Positions 18,996 through 28,613 of a DNA stretch of 64,000 bases are shown piece after piece. A model generated the notes under the pieces. It was given only the letters and a program-made list of their open reading frames with translations. It did no database searches and was not told the DNA's origin. Origin of the DNA: Flavihumibacter rivuli (lineage in GTDB: Bacteria > Bacteroidota > Bacteroidia > Chitinophagales > Chitinophagaceae); assembly GCF_018595685.2 (NCBI RefSeq), contig NZ_CP092334.1, positions 1,454,001 through 1,518,000 on the forward strand. The letters are read 5' to 3'. Both the position numbers and the translations under genes were made by a program. The stretch's first letter is position 1; each line of letters opens with the position of its first letter.

Positions 18996-19961
18996 TCACT
19001 TGCTCTCGAGGCTGAACAAACTATCCACAAATTCGTGCTTATCGAACACCAAAAGGTCTTCCATCTTCTCACCTACCCCAATGAACTTCACAGGGATCTT
19101 GAATTGGTTGGCTATGGCCAATACCACGCCACCCTTTGCCGTACCATCAAGCTTGGTGATGGCCAGCGCACTTACCTCAGTTGCCGCTGTAAAGTGTTTC
19201 GCTTGTTCCAATGCGTTCTGGCCGGTAGAGCCATCCAACACCAATAACACTTCATGGGGGGCATTGGGAATAACCTTCTGAACCACCCTCCTGATCTTGC
19301 TGAGTTCATCCATCAGGTGCGCCTTGTTGTGCAAACGACCTGCAGTATCGATGATGATCACATCTGCGCCCCTTGCCACACCACTTTGAACGGTATCAAA
19401 AGCAACAGCTGCAGGGTCTGATCCCATATCCTGCTTGACAATGGGAACGCCCACCCTTTCGCTCCAGATGGTCAGCTGGTCAACAGCCGCTGCCCTGAAG
19501 GTATCGGCAGCACCCAGTAAAACATCCTTACCAGCCTTCTTGAAATTATAGGCCAGCTTGCCAATGGTGGTGGTCTTACCCACACCATTCACGCCTACTA
19601 CCAGGATCACATAGGGTTTGGCCGGTAATTCGCTGGTAAAGGCATAAGTATTGGATTCAGGGGCATCCACCAATACCCCTTCGATCTCCTCCTGCAACAG
19701 GCGGTTCAGTTCACCTGAGCTAAGGTATTTATCGCGGGCTACCCGCTTTTCAATGCGTTCAATGATCTGTACGGTGGTTTCAATACCCACATCCGCACTG
19801 ACCAAAGCTTCTTCCAGGTCATCCAATAATTCATCGTCCACAGTGCTCTTTCCTGCAACTGCCTTGGTGATCTTGGTCAGGAAACTTTCCTTGGTCTTTT
19901 GCAGACCCTGGTCAAGTGATTCCTTTTCTTTCTTTCCAAAAAGTTTGTCGAAAAAACCCAT
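18996..19961 (-). CDS. ftsY: Signal recognition particle receptor FtsY
   Basis: 321 residues. FtsY is the membrane-associated GTPase that docks SRP-bound ribosomes at the Sec translocon. The N-domain (about 20-95) and G-domain are complete: GVNGVGKTTTIGKLAYNF (P-loop), DTFRAAAVDQL, IIIDTAGRLHNKAHLMDEL and ITKLDGTAKGGVVLAI. The acidic A-domain of enterobacterial FtsY is reduced to about 20 residues, which is common in Bacteroidota. It stands between two terminators. Confidence 0.97.
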   Translation of the reverse strand: MGFFDKLFGKKEKESLDQGLQKTKESFLTKITKAVAGKSTVDDELLDDLEEALVSADVGIETTVQIIERIEKRVARDKYLSSGELNRLLQEEIEGVLVDAPESNTYAFTSELPAKPYVILVVGVNGVGKTTTIGKLAYNFKKAGKDVLLGAADTFRAAAVDQLTIWSERVGVPIVKQDMGSDPAAVAFDTVQSGVARGADVIIIDTAGRLHNKAHLMDELSKIRRVVQKVIPNAPHEVLLVLDGSTGQNALEQAKHFTAATEVSALAITKLDGTAKGGVVLAIANQFKIPVKFIGVGEKMEDLLVFDKHEFVDSLFSLESK

Positions 19962-20023
19962 GTATTAGCCGGTGATTAACAGGTTATGCAATGACGGAAA
20001 ACTATCCGCTCCGTTCGAATGGC

Positions 20024-20031
20024 CAAAAATA
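20024..20031 (-). promoter_or_regulatory. Candidate -7 element before ftsY
   Basis: TATTTTTG on the minus strand fits TAnnTTTG, 63 bases upstream of ftsY. It sits at the end of the terminator of the DUF4295 operon. No -33 partner was found, so support is modest. Confidence 0.4.
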
Positions 20032-20032
20032 C

Positions 20033-20064
20033 AAAAAGCTGTTCCGGAATTCACAGAACAGCTT
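20033..20064 (-). terminator. Terminator of the rpmB-rpmG-DUF4295 operon
   Basis: On the minus strand a 9-bp stem AAGCTGTTC / GAACAGCTT with an 11-base loop, followed by TTTTTG; 24 bases after the DUF4295 stop. Confidence 0.75.
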
Positions 20065-20087
20065 ACTGAGTACTTACCATTACCCAA

Positions 20088-20261
20088 TTATTTTTCGGAC
20101 AAATAATCCTTGATCTTGTCTTTGTGCACGATAGCTTCCTTGAAGGTGTAAGCACCTGTCTTGGGGCTGCGTACAGCCTTGATCACTTTGGTCCAGTTCT
20201 TAGCTTCTGCGGCTGCCTTCTGGTCCTTGGTCTTGATCGCCGTTTTTGCTGCTTTTGCCAT
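20088..20261 (-). CDS. DUF4295 small basic protein
   Basis: 57 residues read directly from the minus strand: starts MAKAAKTAIKTKDQKAAAEA and ends IKDYLSEK. This short lysine- and alanine-rich protein is the DUF4295 family, found in Bacteroidota directly behind rpmG. Its position behind L28 and L33, and its charge, suggest an association with the ribosome, but no function is established. The gene starts 42 bases after rpmG. Confidence 0.9.
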   Translation of the reverse strand: MAKAAKTAIKTKDQKAAAEAKNWTKVIKAVRSPKTGAYTFKEAIVHKDKIKDYLSEK

Positions 20262-20303
20262 TGTATAACAAATTAGTTAGTTAGTAAATCAGGTTAACGC
20301 GCC

Positions 20304-20486
20304 TTACTTGATCTCCTTGTGAACAGTTACCTTCTTCAGGATGGGATTGAACTTCTTCAACTCCAGGCGCTCCGGAGTGTTCTTCTTGTTCTTGGTGGTA
20401 ATGTAACGGCTTGTACCTGGCTGACCGCTGGTCTTGTGCTCAGTACATTCCAGAATCACCTGAACTCTGTTACCTTTCTTTGCCAT
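20304..20486 (-). CDS. rpmG: Large ribosomal subunit protein L33
   Basis: 60 residues. L33 landmarks are [38 protein letters not shown] and [10 protein letters not shown]. The zinc-binding Cys pairs of the C+ type are missing: only one Cys remains, so this is the zinc-independent form. It is the second gene of the rpmB operon, 51 bases after L28. Confidence 0.97.
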   Translation of the reverse strand: MAKKGNRVQVILECTEHKTSGQPGTSRYITTKNKKNTPERLELKKFNPILKKVTVHKEIK

Positions 20487-20537
20487 TGTTAAATCTTTTT
20501 ATTGTTTGCTCCCGTTTAGGCGGGACTGAAGGGTAAT

Positions 20538-20774
20538 TTAGATTTTGTCTCCTTTAGCACGCAGCTCTTTCACTACAGCATACAGACCTCTCTTGTTGAT
20601 GGTCCTCAGACCTTCAGCAGAAATCTTCAAAGTAATCCACTTGTCCTCTTCGGCCAGGTAGAATTTCTTTGTAAGCAAGTTCGGAAGGAACCTGCGCTTG
20701 GTCTTAATATTGGAGTGTGATACGTGGTGACCAGTGATCGGCGTTTTACCCGTAACCTGACATACTCTTGCCAT
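20538..20774 (-). CDS. rpmB: Large ribosomal subunit protein L28
   Basis: 78 residues from the ATG at 20774 ([20 protein letters not shown]), the universal L28 start; the frame extends three codons further to 20783 without support. The C-terminal [14 protein letters not shown] is typical. It is the first gene of a three-gene operon with rpmG and a DUF4295 gene, driven from the promoter at 20796-20825. Confidence 0.97.
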   Translation of the reverse strand: MARVCQVTGKTPITGHHVSHSNIKTKRRFLPNLLTKKFYLAEEDKWITLKISAEGLRTINKRGLYAVVKELRAKGDKI

Positions 20775-20795
20775 GACTGTCAAAATTTAGGACGG

Positions 20796-20825
20796 CAAAG
20801 GTAGGAAAAAGGAAGATAACAGCAA
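20796..20825 (-). promoter_or_regulatory. Promoter of the rpmB operon
   Basis: On the minus strand TTG (20823-20825), 19-base spacer, TACCTTTG (20796-20803). This is a complete Bacteroidota sigma-ABfr-type promoter, 22 bases upstream of the L28 ATG. The rest of the 300-base gap up to ppk holds no gene or motif that I can support. Confidence 0.75.
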
Positions 20826-21074
20826 GAAAAAAAACCAAAAAAGTTTAGCAAAGTCCTGAAATAGTTTTGGAAAGCCTCACTATTACCTCAATCCTGCCCA
20901 TAAAAACTGTCCGATTGGTAAAGTTAAGCTATTTGCCCATCAGCCCTCCCGCCTTCATTTCCGGGAACCTGGCCCACCGGGAATCCCGCAGGAAATCCCA
21001 AATTATTCATTAACAATTACTTAATTTCATGTACAGGCCCCTATGCTGCATTTTTAAGGCAAAATGGGGTGAAA

Positions 21075-23219
21075 ATGGACCATATGGACGGAAAACGCAA
21101 GACCATTGCAAGGGATATCAGTTGGTTATCTTTCAATGCCAGGGTGCTGCAGGAGGCTGCTGACCCTACGGTACCACTCCGGGAACGCATCAAATTCCTC
21201 GGCATTTTCTCCAATAACACAGATGAGTTCTTCCGGGTCAGGGTAGCCACCCTGAAAAGGATGATCGAACTGGTGGGCAAGAAGGCCAAACTCAATATGC
21301 ACCTGGAACAATCACCGGAAAAAATCCTGGACCAGATCCAGATGACGGTCCTGCGCCAGCAAAATGAATTCAACCGCATCTGGGAGCAGATCAGGAAGGA
21401 AATGGAAAAGGAAAAGATCTTCCTGATCAATGAAAAGCAATTGTCAAAAGAGCAGAAAAACTTTGTCAAGCAATATTTCGAGGAAGAGGTCAGGGTCAAC
21501 ACCATCCCCCTGATGATCGAGCAGATCCCCCAGTTTCCTTACCTGAGGGACAAATCCATTTACCTGGCCGTACTCATGACCCGGAAGAATACCGCCTACG
21601 AACAGAAGTATGCCCTGATTGAAGTACCCAGTAAGGCATTGGGGAGGTTTGTGCAATTGCCATCCCCCCATGGTGAACGGCACATCATTTTACTGGAAGA
21701 TATCATCCGCTTCAACCTGCCTTCCATTTTTTCCTTCTTTGGCTACGAGAAATTCGAATCATGGGTCTTCAAAGTAACCAAGGATGCCGAGATCGATATT
21801 GACAATGACGTTTCCACCACTATTATCCAAAAGATCGAAAAAGGGGTAAAGAACCGAAGGAAAGGAAAACCCGTCCGCTTTGTTTACGATAAGGAAATGG
21901 ACCCAAGCCTGCTGGAATACCTGATGCGGAGGTTGAACCTCACCCGGAAGGATAACCTTATACCTGGTGGCCGCATCCACAACTTCAGGCATTTTATGGA
22001 CTTTCCCGATTGCTTCCCCAGGAAATCACAAAGGAAAAAGCCCTTCATGCATCCCCTCCTGGTGAATGTAAACCGGGTAACCGATGTAGTGTTGCAACAG
22101 GATGTGATGCTGAATTTTCCCTACCATTCCTTTAACCCGGTGATCGACCTGCTGAGGGAAGCGGCGATAGACCCCGATGTAGTGTCTATCAAGGTAACTG
22201 CCTACCGGCTTGCTTCCAATTCAAAGGTGGTCAACGCCCTGATCAACGCCGTGCGCAATGGAAAACAGGTGACCGTTATGATGGAACTGAGGGCAAGGTT
22301 TGAGGAAGAAGCCAATATGGAATGGAAAGAAAAGCTGGAAGAAGAAGGTGTTAAGGTGCTGATCGGCATTCCTAACATGAAGGTACATGCGAAATTATGC
22401 ATCATCCGCAAACGCGTAAACAACCGGACCATTCAATATGGGTTTGTCAGTACCGGCAACCTGAATGAGAGTACCGCAAAACTCTACGGTGACCATTGCC
22501 TGCTCACGGCCAACAGGATGATCATGGCCGATATCAACAGGGTATTTCTTTATGTAGAAAAATACAAGACCAATCCGGACATCCTGAAAGGATGCAAGAC
22601 CCTTCTCCCCTGCCCGGGCATACTCCGGAGGGAATTGCTCAGGATGATCAATACCGAAATAAGGGCCGCCAGGAAAAATAAGCCGGCAGCCATTCTGGTG
22701 AAGGTCAATTCCCTATCGGATGAACAACTGGTAGAGAAACTCTATGATGCAGCGAAAGCAGGTGTAAAGGTTGAATTGATCGTCAGGGGTATCTTCTGCA
22801 TGCTTTCGGAAAGCAAGAAATTCAAGGTTCCCGTAAAGGCCATCAGCATCGTGGATGAATACCTGGAGCATGCAAGGGTATTCATTTTCCACAATGGAGG
22901 CAAAGAGAAAGTTTATATATCTTCGGCCGACTGGATGGTCCGCAACCTTGATCACCGGGTGGAGATCACCTGCCCGATCCTGGATGAAGACCTCCAGAAA
23001 GTTTTAAAGAATATCCTGGCCATCCAGTTGAATGATAATGTGAAAGCAAGGAGACTGGACAATGAACTGAGCAATGCTTATATCCGCACCGGTTCAAAGA
23101 AAGTAAGGTCGCAGGTGGATATCTACAACTACCTGCAATCGAAGAAGGGCAATCAACCCAGGGAAGTAGCCATTACAGAAACCCATCTGTCAGAAAACAT
23201 TAATACCGCAGCGAGTTGA
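21075..23219 (+). CDS. ppk1: Polyphosphate kinase 1
   Basis: 714 residues from the ATG at 21075; GTG 21069 and ATG 21084 are also possible. PPK1 polymerises the gamma-phosphate of ATP into polyphosphate. The N-domain starts RDISWLSFNARVLQEAADP. The catalytic half carries the two phospholipase-D-like His segments, NMKVHAKLCIIRKR (near residue 440, autophosphorylated His) and LEHARVFIFHNGG (near 600). It ends in a 4-base overlap with the exopolyphosphatase gene, so synthesis and breakdown of polyphosphate are translated together. Confidence 0.96.
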   Translation: MDHMDGKRKTIARDISWLSFNARVLQEAADPTVPLRERIKFLGIFSNNTDEFFRVRVATLKRMIELVGKKAKLNMHLEQSPEKILDQIQMTVLRQQNEFNRIWEQIRKEMEKEKIFLINEKQLSKEQKNFVKQYFEEEVRVNTIPLMIEQIPQFPYLRDKSIYLAVLMTRKNTAYEQKYALIEVPSKALGRFVQLPSPHGERHIILLEDIIRFNLPSIFSFFGYEKFESWVFKVTKDAEIDIDNDVSTTIIQKIEKGVKNRRKGKPVRFVYDKEMDPSLLEYLMRRLNLTRKDNLIPGGRIHNFRHFMDFPDCFPRKSQRKKPFMHPLLVNVNRVTDVVLQQDVMLNFPYHSFNPVIDLLREAAIDPDVVSIKVTAYRLASNSKVVNALINAVRNGKQVTVMMELRARFEEEANMEWKEKLEEEGVKVLIGIPNMKVHAKLCIIRKRVNNRTIQYGFVSTGNLNESTAKLYGDHCLLTANRMIMADINRVFLYVEKYKTNPDILKGCKTLLPCPGILRRELLRMINTEIRAARKNKPAAILVKVNSLSDEQLVEKLYDAAKAGVKVELIVRGIFCMLSESKKFKVPVKAISIVDEYLEHARVFIFHNGGKEKVYISSADWMVRNLDHRVEITCPILDEDLQKVLKNILAIQLNDNVKARRLDNELSNAYIRTGSKKVRSQVDIYNYLQSKKGNQPREVAITETHLSENINTAAS

Positions 23220-24112
23220 GGTTGGCAGCTATCGATATCGGAAGTAACGCAGCAAGACTGCTGATCACTGAAGTGGTGCAGGAACCTAATGGCAGCACCC
23301 GGTTCAATAAACTCAATCTGGTCAGGGTTCCGCTCAGGCTGGGCTTCGATGTTTTTGAGACCCTCACCATCTCTGAGAAAAAGGTCGACCATATTGTCAG
23401 TACCCTGAAAGCCTACCGCTTACTGATGGATGTGTATGGGGTGGAACATTTCATGGCATGTGCTACTTCGGCCATGCGCGATGCATCCAATTCCAACGCC
23501 ATTATTGAAAAGGTAAAGGCAGAAACCGGGATCACCATTTCGGTGATCAGTGGCGACCAGGAAGCTTCTTTCATTTATGAGAACCATATAGCAGAGAACC
23601 TGGATAAGGACCACTCCTACCTGTATATTGATGTGGGTGGCGGCAGTACGGAGCTGACCTTCTTCAATGACAACCAATTGATCTTTAAAGAATCCTTTAA
23701 TATCGGCACTATCCGCCTCCTCAAAAAACAAGTGCCTGATACCAGGTGGGATGAAATGAAGGAATTTGTGAAGAACAAGACCAAAGGGTTTAAGGAGATC
23801 ACCTGCATTGGTTCCGGTGGTAATATCAACAAAGTCTTCTCCCTGTCCAAGAAAAAGGATGGGAAACCCCTGCCCTTCGAACTACTGAAGGATTACCACA
23901 AGGAACTCAGCAGTTTCAGTGTTGAGGAAAGAATGAAGCTTTATAACCTTCGTGAAGACCGGGCTGATGTTATTGTACCGGCGCTTAGTATATACGTTTC
24001 CGTTATGCGTTGGTCTGACTCAAAGGAGATCTATGTGCCCAAGATAGGTCTTGCGGACGGCCTGATCCATATCCTTCATGAAAAGGTGAAGGGTCGTCGG
24101 GCAAAACAATGA
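23216..24112 (+). CDS. Exopolyphosphatase / guanosine pentaphosphatase family (Ppx/GppA)
   Basis: 298 residues starting with TTG at 23216, inside the ppk stop (TTGA overlap). No ATG exists before the conserved first strand (LAAIDIGSNAARLLITEVV). The ASKHA-type ATPase fold is seen in DIGSN, ACATSAMRDASN, ISGDQEASFIYENH and LYIDVGGGSTELTFF. The chain stops after the two Ppx domains and lacks the C-terminal HD-like domain of E. coli Ppx (about 500 residues). It would remove phosphate from polyphosphate ends or from pppGpp. Confidence 0.93.
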   Translation: MRLAAIDIGSNAARLLITEVVQEPNGSTRFNKLNLVRVPLRLGFDVFETLTISEKKVDHIVSTLKAYRLLMDVYGVEHFMACATSAMRDASNSNAIIEKVKAETGITISVISGDQEASFIYENHIAENLDKDHSYLYIDVGGGSTELTFFNDNQLIFKESFNIGTIRLLKKQVPDTRWDEMKEFVKNKTKGFKEITCIGSGGNINKVFSLSKKKDGKPLPFELLKDYHKELSSFSVEERMKLYNLREDRADVIVPALSIYVSVMRWSDSKEIYVPKIGLADGLIHILHEKVKGRRAKQ

Positions 24113-24218
24113 CCCACCAAAACATTTTAATGATGGCTTTTTTATTTTGGTGGCGGTTATTTCCGACTTTTGGTTTTGCCAATGCCATTATATCCAATCA
24201 CCCAAACAATAAATTTCC

Positions 24219-25034
24219 ATGTCTATCCATAAGGAAGTAAAAAAGGTGACGACCAATACCCTGCAGAAAATGAAGCTGGCAGGAGAAAAGATATCGATGC
24301 TCACCGCTTACGACTATTCCTTCGCCAGGCTCTTTGATGAAGCAGGGATCGATGTGATATTGGTGGGGGATTCGGCCAGTAATGTAATGGCAGGTCATGA
24401 TACCACTGTCCCCATTACCCTTGACCACATGATCTACCATGCCCAATGCGTAGTGCGGGGAATCGACCGTTGCCTGGTGGTGGTGGACCTCCCCTTCGGT
24501 TCCTACCAATCCAACTCCGATATAGCCCTGGCATCTGCCATCCGCATCATGAAGGAAACCGGTGGCCACAGTATCAAACTGGAAGGTGGCGAGGAAGTGG
24601 TGGAAAGTATCCGCAGGATCGTTTCTGCAGGGATACCGGTGATGGGTCACCTGGGACTCACCCCTCAATCCATATACAAGTTCGGCACCTATACAGTAAG
24701 GGCAAAGGAAGAGGCCGAGGCTGAAAAACTGAAAAAGGATGCCCTTATGTTACAGGAGGCAGGCTGCTTTGCCATTGTCCTGGAAAAAATACCGGCCCAA
24801 CTGGCAAAGGAGGTATCAGAAAGTCTCCATATCCCAACCATCGGCATTGGTGCCGGGAAATACTGCGACGGACAAGTATTGGTAATGCATGATATGTTAG
24901 GCATTAATAATGACTTCAATCCCCGTTTCCTTCGCAAATACCTGAACCTGCACGAACAGATCACTTCGGCGGTACGCCATTACATTGACGATGTAAGGAC
25001 CCAGGACTTCCCCAATGAACAGGAACAGTATTGA
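24219..25034 (+). CDS. panB: 3-methyl-2-oxobutanoate hydroxymethyltransferase PanB
   Basis: 271 residues, usual PanB length. The enzyme makes ketopantoate from 2-oxoisovalerate and methylene-tetrahydrofolate, the first committed step to pantothenate and CoA. Motifs: [36 protein letters not shown] with the metal-binding Asp, [44 protein letters not shown] with the catalytic Glu, and [15 protein letters not shown]. It is monocistronic, following the ppx gene after 106 bases that hold a 9-bp inverted repeat. Confidence 0.97.
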   Translation: MSIHKEVKKVTTNTLQKMKLAGEKISMLTAYDYSFARLFDEAGIDVILVGDSASNVMAGHDTTVPITLDHMIYHAQCVVRGIDRCLVVVDLPFGSYQSNSDIALASAIRIMKETGGHSIKLEGGEEVVESIRRIVSAGIPVMGHLGLTPQSIYKFGTYTVRAKEEAEAEKLKKDALMLQEAGCFAIVLEKIPAQLAKEVSESLHIPTIGIGAGKYCDGQVLVMHDMLGINNDFNPRFLRKYLNLHEQITSAVRHYIDDVRTQDFPNEQEQY

Positions 25035-25192
25035 TGCAGGAATACGGCCATCAATTTTGCAGGTGTATTGGTAATTCAATTCCCTGACCCATTGTTTTAC
25101 CACTGGTGGGGCTGGCCTGAAATGCACTGATTCCAAGGCAATAAGCACCTATCAATTAACAATTCCTGGACCATTTTTGTCTAAGGAAGCCG

Positions 25193-25200
25193 TACATTTG
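25193..25200 (+). promoter_or_regulatory. Candidate -7 element before the ALDH gene
   Basis: TACATTTG, an exact TAnnTTTG match, 22 bases upstream of the ATG at 25223. A TTG at 25177-25179 lies only 13 bases upstream, shorter than usual. Confidence 0.5.
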
Positions 25201-25222
25201 ACAGCTAAAAATTAAGCTTGTC

Positions 25223-26746
25223 ATGGAATTTCTGAAAGCCCTGGGCATCCAACAGCACAATTCCGGAACTTCAACCGGTTCCCAATGGTATGAAACGAAA
25301 GGAGAAACGATTGCTTCTTATTCTCCGGTAGACGGACAACTGATCGGCACCATCCAATCGACCGATAAAGCACATTATGAGAAAGTAGTGGAAACAGCTG
25401 CAAAGGCCTTTGCAGAATGGCGTCTCTGGCCCGCTCCCAGGAGGGGTGAGATCGTTCGCCAGATCGGCGAAGCATTGAGGGCCAAAAAGCAGGAGCTCGG
25501 CCAATTGGTTTCCTATGAAATGGGTAAGAGCCTTCAGGAAGGCCTGGGTGAGGTTCAGGAAATGATCGATATCTGTGATTTTGCAGTAGGCCTGTCGCGC
25601 CAGCTCCATGGCCTGACCATGCATAGTGAGCGCCCCGGGCACCGCATGTATGAACAGTGGCATCCCCTTGGTATTGTGGGCATCATTTCCGCTTTTAATT
25701 TCCCGGTTGCGGTATGGAGCTGGAACACCATGCTGGCATGGGTTTGCGGTGACGTTTGCATCTGGAAGCCATCTGAAAAGACACCTCTTTGCTCTGTGGC
25801 CTGCCAGAATATCATCAATGAAGTATTTGCCAGCAACAATGTACCGGAAGGCGTAAGCTGTGTGATCAATGGCGGTCGCGAAACCGGCGAATGGCTTTCA
25901 ACAGATACCCGTGTTCCATTGATATCCGCGACCGGTTCCACCCGCATGGGTAAGGCCGTTGGTGCAGCTGTAGGTGCGCGCCTTGGCAGGACCATCCTGG
26001 AACTGGGCGGTAACAATGCCATCATCATTTCGAAGGATGCAGACCTGGATATGTCCCTTATCGGTTGTGTATTTGGTGCAGTTGGTACTGCAGGACAGCG
26101 TTGTACCACCACCAGGAGGCTTATCATCCATGAATCAGTATATGAGGCCTTTACCACCAAACTGGTGAATGCATATAAGCAATTGAGGATTGGTAACCCG
26201 CTCGACCAGAACAACCACGTTGGACCCCTGATCGATAAGGATGCCGTTAGGATGTACCTGGAATCCATCGAAAAATGCAAGGCAGAGGGCGGCCGCTTCC
26301 TGGTGGAAGGCGGCGTACTGGAAGGCCCCGGTTATGAAAGCGGTTGCTATGTAAAGCCCTGCATTGCAGAAGCCCAGAACCATTATTCCATTGTACAGCA
26401 TGAAACATTTGCTCCCATCCTTTATGTGATGAAATATTCAACCATTGAAGAGGCAATTGCGTTACAGAATGGTGTACCCCAGGGCCTCTCCTCTGCCATC
26501 ATGACCCTCAACCTCAGGGAAGCCGAAGCCTTCCTGTCGCATGCAGGTAGTGATTGCGGTATTGCCAATGTGAACATAGGAACCAGCGGGGCAGAGATTG
26601 GCGGTGCCTTTGGCGGTGAAAAAGAGACCGGTGGCGGAAGGGAAAGTGGCAGTGATGCTTGGAAGGCCTATATGCGCAGGCAAACCAATACCATCAATTA
26701 TACCACCAAATTGCCTTTGGCCCAGGGAATTAAATTTGATCTCTAA
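25223..26746 (+). CDS. Aldehyde dehydrogenase, ALDH7 (aminoadipate semialdehyde dehydrogenase) type
   Basis: 507 residues. The NAD-dependent ALDH fold is complete: GIISAFNFPVAVWSWN, KPSEKTPL, SATGSTRMGKAV, ILELGGNNAIIIS with the general-base Glu, and GTAGQRCTTTRRLIIHESVY with the catalytic Cys. The sequence around GISCVINGG-like VSCVINGGRETGEWLS, and AFGGEKETGGGRESGSDAWKAYMRRQT near the end, are typical of the antiquitin/ALDH7 branch, which oxidises 2-aminoadipate-6-semialdehyde in lysine breakdown. It stands alone, so the pathway is inferred from the subfamily. Confidence 0.9.
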   Translation: MEFLKALGIQQHNSGTSTGSQWYETKGETIASYSPVDGQLIGTIQSTDKAHYEKVVETAAKAFAEWRLWPAPRRGEIVRQIGEALRAKKQELGQLVSYEMGKSLQEGLGEVQEMIDICDFAVGLSRQLHGLTMHSERPGHRMYEQWHPLGIVGIISAFNFPVAVWSWNTMLAWVCGDVCIWKPSEKTPLCSVACQNIINEVFASNNVPEGVSCVINGGRETGEWLSTDTRVPLISATGSTRMGKAVGAAVGARLGRTILELGGNNAIIISKDADLDMSLIGCVFGAVGTAGQRCTTTRRLIIHESVYEAFTTKLVNAYKQLRIGNPLDQNNHVGPLIDKDAVRMYLESIEKCKAEGGRFLVEGGVLEGPGYESGCYVKPCIAEAQNHYSIVQHETFAPILYVMKYSTIEEAIALQNGVPQGLSSAIMTLNLREAEAFLSHAGSDCGIANVNIGTSGAEIGGAFGGEKETGGGRESGSDAWKAYMRRQTNTINYTTKLPLAQGIKFDL

Positions 26747-26822
26747 TTCGTTAAAATTTATACGGGCGGTAAACGTTATACCAATATTTACCGTCATTTT
26801 GGATACCACAAATTATTTGCGC

Positions 26823-28535
26823 ATGAAGCATTCAATGATCCTGCCCGGTAGTCTGTTGCTGGCCATATTAAGCGTAGGGACCACCTTTGGTCAAGGTACT
26901 GCAGTTAGCAATAAAGAGCTGGCAAAAGGCTGGCACCTGGGCGACAGGGAGAAGGATGGCGTTTACGGCATCAGTCTCGACAAAGCCTATGAATTCGTAA
27001 AAGGCAAGAAAAGCAAGACCATAGTAGTTGCCGTGATCGACTCAGGCATCGACACCTTGCACGAAGACCTCAAGAACATCCTTTGGAGGAACCCCAAGGA
27101 AATACCCGGCAATGGCATTGATGATGACAAGAATGGCTATGTTGATGACATCAACGGCTGGAACTTTCTTGGCGGCAAGGATGGCAAGAATGTGAAGCAG
27201 GACAGCTATGAAGCGGCCAGGGTCTACCATCGGCTGAAGGCCAAATTTGCAGCCCCGGGATTCGACCCCTCCATACTGACCGGTGAGGAAGCTGACCAGT
27301 ATGCCATGTGGGCCAAGGCCAAGGATAAGGTGGAAGGAGATGCCGGTGGTGGCGGTGCTGACCTGGTCTTTATGAAGAAGGCGCTGGAAAACACCATCAA
27401 GAACGACAGCATCCTTCGCCAGGCCATGGGTAAGGAAGTTTTTACAGGCAAGGACCTGGAGGCCTACGCCCCTACTACCTCAGAAGCCCAGAAAGCGAAA
27501 GCGGGTCTCCTCTACCTGTTCAAAGCCAATAATATGCTCGATATGAGCAACAAGGAATTCGTTGATGGATTCTCAGAATATGTTGGCGGCGAAGAAAGGA
27601 AACAGGAAGCAGCCCAAAAAGCCCCGAAAGATTATCGCGGTGAGATCGTAGGCGACAACTATTACGATTTCAACGACCGCTATTATGGTAACAATGATGT
27701 AATGGCCAATACCCCCTTCCACGGAACCCATGTGGCGGGTATCATTGCCGCTGAGCGCAGCAATGGAAAGGGAATGGACGGCGTGGCCGATAATGTGAGG
27801 ATCATGGCCATCCGTGCGGTACCCGATGGCGATGAGCACGACAAGGATATTGCCCTCGCCATCCGTTATGCGGTAGACAATGGCGCCAAAGTGGTGAACA
27901 TGAGCTTCGGTAAAGGTTTCTCCCCCGAAAAGAAATGGGTGGATGAGGCCGTTAAGTATGCAGAATCCAAGGGTGTATTACTGGTGCATGCAGCAGGCAA
28001 CGATGCCCAGAATGTGGATTCTGTTGATAATTTCCCCAATGCATCCCTAACTACCCTGAAAGCCAGGGCAAGCAACTGGATCACCGTTGGGGCCAGCAGT
28101 GATCCCAAGGCAGAGCCGGGCTTCAAGAGCCTGACCGCTTCCTTCTCCAACTATGGCAGGAAAGAAGTGGATGTATTTGCACCAGGCACGAAGATCTACT
28201 CTACCATTCCCGGTGGTAATACCTATGGCAATGCGCAGGGCACCAGTATGGCATCTCCTGTGGTGGCCGGTATCGCAGCTTTCCTGTTGAGCTACTACCC
28301 CAACCTCACTCCCCAGGAAGTGAAAATGGCTATTGAAAAATCAGCTGTTGCACCCAGCGAAAAGGTGAAAAAGCCCGGCTCGGATGATGAGCTGGTAGAC
28401 CTGACCGAACTTTGCCAGTCTGGTGGTTTCGTGAACGCTTATGAAGCAGCCAAGGTTGCTGATATCCTGAGCAAGAAAAAAGTTCCGGTAAAGCAACAAC
28501 CAAAATCAACCTTGCAAAAAGGAAAGAAAGGATGA
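26823..28535 (+). CDS. Secreted subtilisin-like serine protease (S8 family)
   Basis: 570 residues from the ATG at 26823 (MKHSMILPGSLLLAILSVGT, signal peptide to FGQ); the frame runs back to 26598 but overlaps the ALDH gene. The triad is Asp73 (VVAVIDSGID), His300 (FHGTHVAGI) and Ser475 (GTSMASPVV). The Asp-His gap is about 227 residues, against roughly 30 in subtilisin; the insert has NPKEIPGNGIDDDKNGYVDD, a likely Ca-binding stretch common in Bacteroidota S8 enzymes, then a helical charged part. The chain ends in a Lys-rich tail with no PorSS sorting domain visible. Confidence 0.93.
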   Translation: MKHSMILPGSLLLAILSVGTTFGQGTAVSNKELAKGWHLGDREKDGVYGISLDKAYEFVKGKKSKTIVVAVIDSGIDTLHEDLKNILWRNPKEIPGNGIDDDKNGYVDDINGWNFLGGKDGKNVKQDSYEAARVYHRLKAKFAAPGFDPSILTGEEADQYAMWAKAKDKVEGDAGGGGADLVFMKKALENTIKNDSILRQAMGKEVFTGKDLEAYAPTTSEAQKAKAGLLYLFKANNMLDMSNKEFVDGFSEYVGGEERKQEAAQKAPKDYRGEIVGDNYYDFNDRYYGNNDVMANTPFHGTHVAGIIAAERSNGKGMDGVADNVRIMAIRAVPDGDEHDKDIALAIRYAVDNGAKVVNMSFGKGFSPEKKWVDEAVKYAESKGVLLVHAAGNDAQNVDSVDNFPNASLTTLKARASNWITVGASSDPKAEPGFKSLTASFSNYGRKEVDVFAPGTKIYSTIPGGNTYGNAQGTSMASPVVAGIAAFLLSYYPNLTPQEVKMAIEKSAVAPSEKVKKPGSDDELVDLTELCQSGGFVNAYEAAKVADILSKKKVPVKQQPKSTLQKGKKG

Positions 28536-28555
28536 TCCATTCATCATAATCATTT

Positions 28556-28585
28556 AAAAGACCCCGCCAATAGCGGGGTTTTTTA
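28556..28585 (+). terminator. Terminator after the subtilase gene
   Basis: 7-bp GC stem ACCCCGC / GCGGGGT with loop CAATA, flanked by AAAA and TTTTT. Confidence 0.9.
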
Positions 28586-28613
28586 ATAGCTTTAGGCCCT
28601 AAACTTTTTTTCC

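Noticed and set aside
24114..24153. Inverted repeat CCACCAAAA / TTTTGGTGG after ppx as a terminator
   Set aside because: The loop is 22 bases and no T-run follows the stem on the plus strand.
26598..26822. N-terminal extension of the subtilase
   Set aside because: It overlaps the ALDH gene and precedes a proper signal peptide at 26823.
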